NCBI GenBank assembly: GCA_016777325.1
Contig: JADHRQ010000004.1
Span: 1 to 64,000 of the forward strand
Reading direction: 5' to 3'
Length of the DNA stretch: 64,000 bases
From: Flavobacteriales bacterium
GTDB lineage: Bacteria > Bacteroidota > Bacteroidia > Flavobacteriales > Flavobacteriaceae
Made by a program: the position numbers and the translations under genes. This document shows, piece by piece, positions 51,191 to 59,343 of the stretch; position 1 is the stretch's first letter, and every line of letters starts with the position of its first letter. Below the pieces are notes generated by a model. It did not search any database, was not told the origin of the DNA, and was given only the letters and a program-made list of their open reading frames with translations.

Positions 51191-52138
51191 ATGATTCAAG
51201 GAACTGTATATAAATCTACTGGAAGCTGGTATCTGGTAAAAAGTCAAGATAATTTTTTTGAGTGTAGGATAAAAGGGAAGATTAGACTTAAAGATATTTC
51301 TACAACAAATCCAATAGCTGTTGGTGATTTTGTAATTTTTGATCTAGAAAATGATGGAAAAGGGATTATTTCTGACATTCTACCAAGAATAAATTATATT
51401 ATTAGAAAATCAGTTAATTTATCTAAACAACGCCATATTATAGCTTCTAATATTGATATATCAGTTTTAGTTGTTACACTTAATAATCCTAGCACTTCTT
51501 TTAACTTCATTGATAGATTTCTTGTAAGTTGTAAAGCTTATGATATTCCAGTAATAATTGCTTTTAACAAAATTGATTCATATTCAGATGCTGATAGTGT
51601 TCAATTAGAGAAAATGATTAAAACTTATAAGAAAATTGGATATGATTGTCAATTAATTTCTGCTAAATATGGAAATGGAGTAGATAAACTTATAGGCTTA
51701 ATGAAAAGCAAGACGTGTATTATTTCTGGACATAGTGGAGTTGGAAAATCTACACTAATAAACTCTATTTCTCCAAAATTAAGACTTAAAACAAAAGAGA
51801 TATCCTCATCACATAATCAAGGAAAACATACAACAACTTATGCTGAAATGTTTGACTTAGATTCAAATATTAGAGTAATTGATACACCTGGAATTAGAGG
51901 CTTTGGATTAGTAGATATTTCAAAGTATGAGTTAGGTGATTTTTTCCCAGAATTTCTAATTGCCAAACAAAAATGTAAGTTTAATAATTGCCTTCATCTT
52001 GATGAACCAGGCTGTAATGTTAAAAAGAAAATTGGAGATGGTGATATATTTGAAAGCAGATATCTTACTTATTTAGACATGTTGAAAGATCAAAATATTT
52101 ATAGAAAACCAGATGAAAGTAGTAATACAGAGAGTTAA
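51191..52138 (+). CDS. rsgA: Ribosome small subunit GTPase RsgA
   Basis: A late assembly factor of the 30S subunit. It is circularly permuted: an N-terminal OB fold (1-70), then the G4 motif FNKID at 125-129, then the P-loop GHSGVGKS at 180-187. DTPGIRGFG follows. The C-terminal zinc finger has Cys and His in KCKFNNCLHLDEPGC. The 315-aa length is normal. It overlaps dtd by 26 bases and is divergent from gpmI. Confidence 0.95.
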   Translation: MIQGTVYKSTGSWYLVKSQDNFFECRIKGKIRLKDISTTNPIAVGDFVIFDLENDGKGIISDILPRINYIIRKSVNLSKQRHIIASNIDISVLVVTLNNPSTSFNFIDRFLVSCKAYDIPVIIAFNKIDSYSDADSVQLEKMIKTYKKIGYDCQLISAKYGNGVDKLIGLMKSKTCIISGHSGVGKSTLINSISPKLRLKTKEISSSHNQGKHTTTYAEMFDLDSNIRVIDTPGIRGFGLVDISKYELGDFFPEFLIAKQKCKFNNCLHLDEPGCNVKKKIGDGDIFESRYLTYLDMLKDQNIYRKPDESSNTES

Positions 52139-52565
52139 AAGTTCTAGTGTTCAAATTAATCAAAAAATTAAAAGTGAAATTGAGAGGGGACTTTTAGTTT
52201 TTATTGGTATTTGTCATGATGACACAAAAAGTGATGCTGAGTGGTTAGTAAATAAAATACTTAATCTTAGAATATTTAATGATAAACAAGGAGTTATGAA
52301 TGAATCTTTAATTGATGTTAATGGTGAAATTTTAATTATATCTCAATTCACATTAATGGCATTAACAAAAAAAGGGAATAGGCCATCTTATATCAGATCA
52401 GCTCCTCATAAAATTGCAATACCATTGTATGAATATTTTGTTGAGATGTTTAAAGTGAAGATTTATGATAAAGTTAAAACAGGAGTTTTTGCTGCTGATA
52501 TGGAAGTTAAATTAGTAAACGATGGTCCAGTCACAATTTTAATGGATACAAAAAATAGAGAATAA
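52113..52565 (+). CDS. dtd: D-aminoacyl-tRNA deacylase
   Basis: Hydrolyses D-amino acids from wrongly charged tRNA. The 150-aa protein starts MKVVIQRVKSSSV and carries the two hallmark motifs, SQFTLMALTKKGNRPSY (variant of SQFTL) and NDGPVT near the C terminus (the Gly-cisPro site). It begins 26 bases before the end of rsgA in another frame, an unusually long overlap for this region, with the first residues fitting the family well. Confidence 0.95.
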   Translation: MKVVIQRVKSSSVQINQKIKSEIERGLLVFIGICHDDTKSDAEWLVNKILNLRIFNDKQGVMNESLIDVNGEILIISQFTLMALTKKGNRPSYIRSAPHKIAIPLYEYFVEMFKVKIYDKVKTGVFAADMEVKLVNDGPVTILMDTKNRE

Positions 52566-52566
52566 A

Positions 52567-53574
52567 CTAAAGAATTAAAACTTCTTCCTCAAGTTCTATA
52601 TCAAAGTTACCAATAACTGTTTCTTTAATTTCTTTAGCAAAATCAAGTATATCTTTACCTTTTGCATTTCCATGATTAATTATCACTAGAGGTTGATTTG
52701 AGTATACACCTACATTTTTAACTTTTTTATTTTTAAAGTCAGATTGATCTATAAGCCATGCAGCAGAAATCTTATAATTGTTATTATCAATTTTAAAGAA
52801 AGGAATATCTGGAAACTTATTTATAAGAGATTCATGTCTTGAAATATTTATAATAGGGTTTTTAAAAAAACTTCCACAATTACCAAAAATTTTTGGATCA
52901 GGAAGCTTCGATTTTCTGATTTGTATTACTTGATCTGAAATATTTTTTATTGTTAGTTCTGTATCTAAAAGATTTTCTTTTAGCTCTTTATAGTCTACAT
53001 TAAAATTATGTTTTGACTTTGTTAAATTAAGTTTAACTGAAGTAATTATTGTTTTATTTTTAAGCGTGGATTTAAAAATTGAACTTCTGTAATTAAATTC
53101 ACAATCTGATTTTGTAAACTCGAATTCATTTAACGTGTCTAACATAATTCCTTTACAACTATAAAAAACATCCTTTAATTCGACACCATAAGCTCCAATA
53201 TTCTGAATTGGAGCTGCACCAACATTCCCAGGAATTAATGATAAGTTTTCTACTCCCCCAAAATTATTTTCTACTGCCCATACTACAAAATCATTCCAGC
53301 TTTCACCAGAAGAAATTTCAACCAAAATATTGTTTTCATCTTCATCAATTAATTTTATTCCTTTATTCTTTAAACTAATTATTATTCCTTCATATGATTT
53401 TGTAAAAAGTATATTACTTCCACCACCTAAAACAAGCATTTTATCTTTTTGATTTTCTTTTGTTAAAAAAGTGAAAAGATCACTTACTCTATCAATTTCA
53501 ACCAAAACCTTAGCCTTTTCATCTACATTAAATGTATTGAATTTTTTTAATGAACCATTTCTGAATACTTCCAT
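52567..53574 (-). CDS. murB: UDP-N-acetylenolpyruvoylglucosamine reductase
   Basis: Completes UDP-MurNAc synthesis with NADPH for peptidoglycan. FAD-binding motifs are MLVLGGGSNILF and LIPGNVGAAPIQNIGAYG. The catalytic Ser is in NCGSFFKNPI, and a Glu lies near the C terminus. The 335-aa length and the ELEEEVLIL end are standard for Bacteroidota (type I). It lies 3 bases after the aminotransferase gene. Confidence 0.96.
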   Translation of the reverse strand: MEVFRNGSLKKFNTFNVDEKAKVLVEIDRVSDLFTFLTKENQKDKMLVLGGGSNILFTKSYEGIIISLKNKGIKLIDEDENNILVEISSGESWNDFVVWAVENNFGGVENLSLIPGNVGAAPIQNIGAYGVELKDVFYSCKGIMLDTLNEFEFTKSDCEFNYRSSIFKSTLKNKTIITSVKLNLTKSKHNFNVDYKELKENLLDTELTIKNISDQVIQIRKSKLPDPKIFGNCGSFFKNPIINISRHESLINKFPDIPFFKIDNNNYKISAAWLIDQSDFKNKKVKNVGVYSNQPLVIINHGNAKGKDILDFAKEIKETVIGNFDIELEEEVLIL

Positions 53575-53577
53575 GAA

Positions 53578-54768
53578 TTAGCTAGTATATTCCTTAAGAC
53601 CCAAGTTAATTATATTAATTGCACGTTTAAGCTTATCAGAATTAAGAACAAATGCTATTCTGATTTCATCATGACCATTATTTTCAGAACTATAAAAGCC
53701 TGAGGCTGGAGAGACCATTACACTTTCATTATTTACTGAAAAATCAGTAAGTAAAAATTTAGCAAACTCTTCAGCATCTCTAACAGGTAATTTAATAATT
53801 GAGTAAAATGCCCCCATTGGATCTGAATATTGAATGTCCTGCAATTTGGATAGTTCAGTAATTAAAACTTTTCTTCTTTTAGAATATTCTGTAATTACAT
53901 TTTTAATATAATTTTTATCTGATTTTAATGCTTCATTTGCTGCAATAAGAGCTAATGTTGGAGGGGAAAGCCTGGTTAGAGCAAACTTTAGACATGTTTC
54001 AATAAATTCAGAATTTTTAGATACAATAAAACCTATTCTTGCTCCACATAGACTATATCTTTTTGAGGTTGAGTCAATTAATATTGCATGATCATAAAAT
54101 CTTTCATCTTCAAGAATTGAGTAGTGTTTTAAATTAGTATAAATGAATTCACGATACACTTCATCAACAACAATAAATAAGTCATATTTTTTTGCAAGCT
54201 TTGCAATGTTAATTATTTCCTCTTTTAAATAAACATACCCAGTAGGATTACATGGGTTACAAATAATTATTGCTTTAGTTTTTTTGTTTATTTTATCTTC
54301 AAATGATTCAATTGAAGGCAGAGAAAAATTATCTTCAATTTTAGAAGTAATTGGTATAACTTTTACATCTGAAGCTTGAGCAAATCCATTATAGTTAGCA
54401 TAGAAAGGTTCAGGAATTATAACCTCATCTCCAGGATCACATATAGAATTCATTGTAAATGATAAAGCTTCACTTGCTCCAACTGTTGTTATTATATCAT
54501 CTGGTTTGACATAAATGTTATGATTAGAGTAATAACTGCAGAGATTATTTCTAAACTCATAAGAACCTTGGGAATGTTCATATTTTAATAAATCTAAGTC
54601 AATATTTCGAATTGCATCAAGAGATTCAACAGGAGATTTAATATCTGGTTGACCAATATTTAAATGAAGTATATCAATACCCTTTTTTTTGGCTTGATCT
54701 GCAAATGGCACTAGCTTTCTAATTGGAGAAGGGGGGATATTATTTCCCTTTTTTGAAATTGTTGGCAT
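53578..54768 (-). CDS. Pyridoxal-phosphate aminotransferase, class I/II
   Basis: A 396-aa PLP aminotransferase of the aspartate type. Recognisable parts are LHLNIGQPDIKSP, YEHSQGSYEFRN, ICNPCNPTGYVYLKEE and LIDSTSKRYSLCGARIGF, where the Lys of TSK binds PLP. Unlike the aro-operon enzyme it has a Cys in the PNNPTG position (NPCNPTG). Its amino donor is likely glutamate or aspartate, but the physiological substrate is not evident. It shares an operon with murB. Confidence 0.9.
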   Translation of the reverse strand: MPTISKKGNNIPPSPIRKLVPFADQAKKKGIDILHLNIGQPDIKSPVESLDAIRNIDLDLLKYEHSQGSYEFRNNLCSYYSNHNIYVKPDDIITTVGASEALSFTMNSICDPGDEVIIPEPFYANYNGFAQASDVKVIPITSKIEDNFSLPSIESFEDKINKKTKAIIICNPCNPTGYVYLKEEIINIAKLAKKYDLFIVVDEVYREFIYTNLKHYSILEDERFYDHAILIDSTSKRYSLCGARIGFIVSKNSEFIETCLKFALTRLSPPTLALIAANEALKSDKNYIKNVITEYSKRRKVLITELSKLQDIQYSDPMGAFYSIIKLPVRDAEEFAKFLLTDFSVNNESVMVSPASGFYSSENNGHDEIRIAFVLNSDKLKRAINIINLGLKEYTS

Positions 54769-54783
54769 TTATTTATCTTAATA

Positions 54784-54815
54784 TTGCAAATATACTTCAA
54801 GGTATGTTATTTTTG
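54784..54815 (+). promoter_or_regulatory. valS promoter
   Basis: TTG (54784-54786), 21 bases, and TATTTTTG (54808-54815) match the Bacteroidota consensus, with about 20 bases of leader before the ATG at 54842. On the minus strand TATATTTG at 54794-54787 overlaps it and could serve the aminotransferase-murB operon. Confidence 0.55.
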
Positions 54816-54841
54816 TTTTAGATTAAAATATTTATGAAGTG

Positions 54842-57469
54842 ATGCAGGTACCCCCAAAATATAACCATATAGACACAGAAAAAAAATGGTACTCATTTTG
54901 GATGGAAAATAATCTTTTCAAATCATTGCCAAATGAAAAGGAACCATTTACAATTGTTATTCCTCCTCCTAATGTTACTGGACTTCTACATATGGGACAT
55001 ATGCTAAACAACACTCTACAAGATATATTAGTTAGGAGAGCTAGAATGTTAGGAAAAAATGCTTGTTGGGTTCCTGGAACTGATCATGCATCAATTGCTA
55101 CTGAAGCAAAAGTGGTTGAAAATCTTAAACAGAAAGGAATAAATAAGTCTGACATTTCAAGAGATGAATTTTTAAAGCATGCATGGGATTGGACAGAGAA
55201 ATATGGAGGAGGTATTCTAGAACAATTAAAGAAATTAGGATGTTCTTGTGACTGGGATAGAACTAAATTTACCCTTGATGATGATATGTATGAGTCTGTA
55301 ATAGAGGCTTTTGAAAAACTTCATGATAAAGATTTGATATATAGAGGGTTTAGAATGATAAATTGGGATCCTGAGGCTAAGACTACAGTATCAGATGAAG
55401 AAGTAAATTATATTGAAGAAGATTCAAGTTTATTTTATTTAAAATATTTGATTGAAAACTCTAATAATGAGCTAGAAATTGCTACAACTAGACCAGAAAC
55501 TATTTTTGGAGATACTGCTTTGTGTGTAAATCCCAAAGATGAAAGATATAAACAGTTTATAGGTAAATATGCAATTGTTCCAATATGTGGTAGAAAAATT
55601 CCAATTATAGCCGATTCATATGTAGATTTAGAGTTTGGTACTGGCTGTTTAAAGGTTACACCCGCCCATGACATTAATGATTATAATTTAGGTATCAAAC
55701 ATAATCTAGATTCAATTGATATTTTTAATGAAAATGCTACCCTAAATATTAATGGTCTTCATTATGAAGGTAAAGACAGATTTGTTGTTAGAAAAGAAAT
55801 TGAAGTTGAATTAAAATCTAATAATCTTTTAGTTAGAAAAGAAAATTATATTCATAATGTTGGAAGATCAGAAAGAACAAATTCTGTTGTTGAACCTAGA
55901 CTATCTAAGCAGTGGTTTCTTAAAATGGATGATATTACAAAACCTGCTATTGAAAATGTTCTTGAAAATGAAAATGTTAAATTCTTTCCAAGTAAATTCA
56001 AATCTACTTACAAATACTGGCTTGAAAATATTAAAGATTGGAATATTTCACGACAGTTATCATGGGGTCACCAAATCCCGGTATTTTATTATGGCCATGA
56101 TGGTGACTATATAGTTGCAAAGAACAAAACTGAAGCATTAACGAAACTAAATGCAAAATCGAAAATTCTTTATACGGAGGATGACTTAAATCAAGATAAT
56201 GATGTTCTTGATACTTGGTTTTCTTCTTGGTTATGGCCAATTTCAGTGTTTGATGGAATTAGAAATCCTGATAATAAAGAAATCAATTATTATTATCCTA
56301 CACAAGATTTAGTTACAGGTCCTGATATAATATTTTTTTGGGTAGCAAGAATGATAATATCTGGTTATGAATTTAGAGACGAAAAGCCTTTTTCAAATGT
56401 TTATTTTACAGGAATAGTTAGGGATAAGCTTAGAAGAAAAATGTCAAAACAGCTTGGTAATTCTCCTGATGCCATTAAGCTTATAGAAGAATATGGAGCT
56501 GACTCTGTAAGAGTAGGATTAATGTTAAGTTCAGCTGCTGGAAATGATTTATTATTTGATGAATCTTTATGCCAGCAAGGTAAAAATTTTACTAATAAAT
56601 TATGGAATGCTTCAAGACTTGTAAATGGCTGGGAAATTGATGTAAATAAATCACAACCTAAAGTAAATCAATTAGGATTAGAATGGTATAATGATAAGTT
56701 TAATTATACACTTGAATTAATTAATAAAAATTTTGATAACTACAGAATTTCAGATGTTCTAATGTCTTCTTACAAATTAATTTGGGATGATTTTTGTTCT
56801 TGGTTGTTAGAGATAATAAAACCAGATTATGGTGAAAAAATTGATTTAAAATCCAAAAACGAACTAATTATATTATTTGAAAAAAATTTAAAAGTTCTCC
56901 ACCCGTTTATGCCTTTTTTAACAGAAGAAATTTTTCATAATCTACCAGATGTTAATGTCACAAGTCCTTTGACCACCAGTAGTTGGCCTAAATTAGAAAA
57001 CTATAATCAAAATACTGTAGATAATTTTGAAATAACAAAAGAGATAATTTCTCAAATTAGAAATTACAGAAAGGAAAAAAATATCTCTTTTAAAACATCA
57101 TTAGATCTATATTACCTGCCTAATAAAAGCTCTCTAAAAAATATAGAAATAATTCAAAAAATTGCTACAATTAATAATCTTGAAGAATCCATGAAAAATA
57201 ATTTTGCAATGGTTAATTCTTTTTTAATTAAGAATTTTGAATTCTTCATACCTCTTGAAGAAGGATTTGATAAAGATGCAGAAATTGAAAAGTTAAAAAA
57301 GGAACTTGATTATAACGAGCGTTTTTTGAAATCTGTACAGAATAAATTGAAGAATAAAGATTTTGTTAATAATGCTCCTGATAATATTGTCGATACAGAA
57401 AAACAAAAGATTATTGATACAGATTTAAAAATTAAATCTTTAATGAAGTCAATAAATGATTTAAGTTAG
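54842..57469 (+). CDS. valS: Valyl-tRNA synthetase
   Basis: Charges tRNA-Val with valine and edits threonine in its CP1 domain. The 875-aa class I enzyme has HMGH (of LLHMGHML) near residue 50 and KMSKQLGNSPD in the second half, plus the editing motifs TTRPETIFGDTA and GTGCLKVTPAHD. A C-terminal coiled coil (about 815-875) binds tRNA. A GTG three bases upstream (54839) gives one extra Met; the ATG is preferred. It is convergent with psd, stops adjacent. Confidence 0.97.
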   Translation: MQVPPKYNHIDTEKKWYSFWMENNLFKSLPNEKEPFTIVIPPPNVTGLLHMGHMLNNTLQDILVRRARMLGKNACWVPGTDHASIATEAKVVENLKQKGINKSDISRDEFLKHAWDWTEKYGGGILEQLKKLGCSCDWDRTKFTLDDDMYESVIEAFEKLHDKDLIYRGFRMINWDPEAKTTVSDEEVNYIEEDSSLFYLKYLIENSNNELEIATTRPETIFGDTALCVNPKDERYKQFIGKYAIVPICGRKIPIIADSYVDLEFGTGCLKVTPAHDINDYNLGIKHNLDSIDIFNENATLNINGLHYEGKDRFVVRKEIEVELKSNNLLVRKENYIHNVGRSERTNSVVEPRLSKQWFLKMDDITKPAIENVLENENVKFFPSKFKSTYKYWLENIKDWNISRQLSWGHQIPVFYYGHDGDYIVAKNKTEALTKLNAKSKILYTEDDLNQDNDVLDTWFSSWLWPISVFDGIRNPDNKEINYYYPTQDLVTGPDIIFFWVARMIISGYEFRDEKPFSNVYFTGIVRDKLRRKMSKQLGNSPDAIKLIEEYGADSVRVGLMLSSAAGNDLLFDESLCQQGKNFTNKLWNASRLVNGWEIDVNKSQPKVNQLGLEWYNDKFNYTLELINKNFDNYRISDVLMSSYKLIWDDFCSWLLEIIKPDYGEKIDLKSKNELIILFEKNLKVLHPFMPFLTEEIFHNLPDVNVTSPLTTSSWPKLENYNQNTVDNFEITKEIISQIRNYRKEKNISFKTSLDLYYLPNKSSLKNIEIIQKIATINNLEESMKNNFAMVNSFLIKNFEFFIPLEEGFDKDAEIEKLKKELDYNERFLKSVQNKLKNKDFVNNAPDNIVDTEKQKIIDTDLKIKSLMKSINDLS

Positions 57470-58114
57470 TTAAGCTATTATTGTAATTCCCCCTATAACT
57501 CTATCTCCAACTTTCACTTTTACGTCTGTTTCTAGTGGAAGAAAAACATCTACTCTAGACCCAAACTTAATGAATCCTGAATCTTCACCTTGTTCTGCAT
57601 AACTATTTTCTTTAGCATAGTTCACAATTCTTCTAGCAATAGCGCCAGCTATCTGTCTATATAATATTTCACCAAATTTTTTATTTTTTATTACTACAGA
57701 TGTTCTTTCATTTTTTTCTGATGATTTTGGATGCCATGCTACTAAATAATCACCATGATGATATTTACTGTAAATAATATCTCCAGAAACTGGATATCTG
57801 TTAACATGAATATCTAATGGTGATAAGAAAATAGAAATTTGTATTCTTTCACTTTTTAGGAATTCATTCTCAAAAATATTATTAATTGCAACTATCTTTC
57901 CATCTGCAGGACTTAATACTCTTTCATAATCTATTTTTATATTTCTTTTAGGGTTTCTGAAAAAATATAGGATAATTAAAAATTGAGATAGAACTAAAAT
58001 TTGAAGAATATTTTTTACCATTTCAATCTTAGCAAGAATTTCTATTGAAATTACTAGTGAAGTGCTAATTAAAAAGCTCAAAATAATTATTTTAAATCCT
58101 TCTTTATGAAACAT
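57470..58114 (-). CDS. psd: Phosphatidylserine decarboxylase
   Basis: Makes phosphatidylethanolamine from phosphatidylserine. The 214-aa short proenzyme has N-terminal hydrophobic segments (8-30 and 36-52), then VLSPADGKIVAI, FLSPLDIHVNRYPVSG and HPKSSEKNERTSVVIKN. The self-cleavage site is Gly185-Ser186 in KFGSRVDVFLP, which forms the pyruvoyl group on the new alpha chain. It is last in the operon with cdsA and overlaps it by one base. The enzyme that makes phosphatidylserine is not in this window. Confidence 0.95.
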   Translation of the reverse strand: MFHKEGFKIIILSFLISTSLVISIEILAKIEMVKNILQILVLSQFLIILYFFRNPKRNIKIDYERVLSPADGKIVAINNIFENEFLKSERIQISIFLSPLDIHVNRYPVSGDIIYSKYHHGDYLVAWHPKSSEKNERTSVVIKNKKFGEILYRQIAGAIARRIVNYAKENSYAEQGEDSGFIKFGSRVDVFLPLETDVKVKVGDRVIGGITIIA

Positions 58115-58764
58115 TATATCAAAGTTATTATAATAGCTATATATGAAACACCCATCGCGCTATCGAGTCTGTCAAAAATCCCACCATGACCTGGCAATAT
58201 AGCACCACTATCTTTAACCCCAGCTTTTCTTTTAATTTTAGATTGATAAATATCTCCAAATAATCCAAAAACAGGAACAAATAATCCAAGAAAAATTGTT
58301 TTCCAAAATGGATAGACTTCTTGAATGTAATTATATGAAATGAAACTAAAAATTAATGAGCATAATAACCCCCCTATAAACCCTTCCCATGTTTTATTGG
58401 GAGAAGCTTTAATTTTCATTTTTCTTTTACCAAAATAAGATCCAAAAAAATAAGACATAGTATCACTTATCCATATTAAAATAAATATTAATAAAATTGG
58501 AAATGGATTATAAAATTCATCAAAACAAAAAGGAATTAAAATTAATAAAGTCATTGATTGAATTACAAATAGTTGTGGAAACGGAATATTATAATTAAAA
58601 TTATTTGATTTGATTTTTTTCCATAATTGATGAGATTCATAAATAGCAAAAGATGTTAGAATAATGAAGACTACGATAAAGCTTTCCGAACTGTAAATTA
58701 TTGAGCCAGTAACAATTAAAATATAAAAAATACCAGTGATTAATCTAGGAAGAAAATTAAACAT
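58114..58764 (-). CDS. cdsA: Phosphatidate cytidylyltransferase
   Basis: Makes CDP-diacylglycerol from phosphatidate and CTP, the precursor of phospholipids including those Psd acts on. The signature KIKRKAGVKDSGAILPGHGGIFDRLDS in the C-terminal part is complete (key residues KDSG, PGHGG, DRLDS). About six hydrophobic helices are seen in 216 aa, shorter than the proteobacterial form. The ATG at 58764 is chosen over a GTG three bases upstream. It overlaps the LUD gene by 8 bases and psd by one. Confidence 0.94.
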   Translation of the reverse strand: MFNFLPRLITGIFYILIVTGSIIYSSESFIVVFIILTSFAIYESHQLWKKIKSNNFNYNIPFPQLFVIQSMTLLILIPFCFDEFYNPFPILLIFILIWISDTMSYFFGSYFGKRKMKIKASPNKTWEGFIGGLLCSLIFSFISYNYIQEVYPFWKTIFLGLFVPVFGLFGDIYQSKIKRKAGVKDSGAILPGHGGIFDRLDSAMGVSYIAIIITLI

Positions 58765-59338
58765 CACTTAATATTAGATAAATATCTTTGGCACTATTAC
58801 CATAAGTTAAAAAATTATCCTCATTAAGCTTGTTCATAACATTAATCGTTGTAATGTTTGACGGAAAATTTGTTTTGTATTTCTTTTTTAATTCTGTCAT
58901 CCCTTCACTAATATCAGTCACGAATTGATTAGATTTAGCTAGAACAATAACTACAGGAGGAAGATCTTCAATTTTATTACTTTTAATCTGCTTATTACAG
59001 ATTAATATTCTGCCTGTATTAGATAGTAAAAATTCACATTCAGTAACAAGTGCTTTTACATTATCCTTATCAATCTTCCTAATAAGTCTAATATTTAAAT
59101 TTTTTGAAATGTTTGAATCTAAAGAACATACATTATAATCATTCCACTCATTTTCCTCTATAATCTTTTGAAAAATTTCATTTGTAGAGTTTTTTTCATC
59201 AATAAATATGAATCTTCCCCCAAAACTGGTAAAGTTCTTTGCAAAAATTAAATCATTTGTATCATCTTTAGAAATAGGATACTCAATTTCATCTAGATCT
59301 TCATTTTTTTTTTTTCTAAAAAAGTTCCAAAACCCCAA
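58757..59338 (-). CDS. LUD domain-containing protein (LutC-like)
   Basis: A 193-aa cytoplasmic protein with a LUD domain as in LutC/YkgG of lactate utilisation: EFLLSNTGRILI and the PPVVIVLAKSNQFVTDISEGM segment fit the family. The iron-sulfur partners LutA and LutB are not present nearby, so lactate oxidation is not established. Its place between ftsH and cdsA is, to my knowledge, common in Flavobacteriia. It starts with TTG at 59338, five bases after the end of ftsH. Confidence 0.85.
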   Translation of the reverse strand: MGFWNFFRKKKNEDLDEIEYPISKDDTNDLIFAKNFTSFGGRFIFIDEKNSTNEIFQKIIEENEWNDYNVCSLDSNISKNLNIRLIRKIDKDNVKALVTECEFLLSNTGRILICNKQIKSNKIEDLPPVVIVLAKSNQFVTDISEGMTELKKKYKTNFPSNITTINVMNKLNEDNFLTYGNSAKDIYLILSDV

Positions 59339-59343
59339 AATAT

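Noticed and set aside
54769-54841. T-box or other tRNA-sensing leader before valS
   Set aside because: The leader after the proposed promoter is only about 20 bases, and no T-box core or terminator is present.
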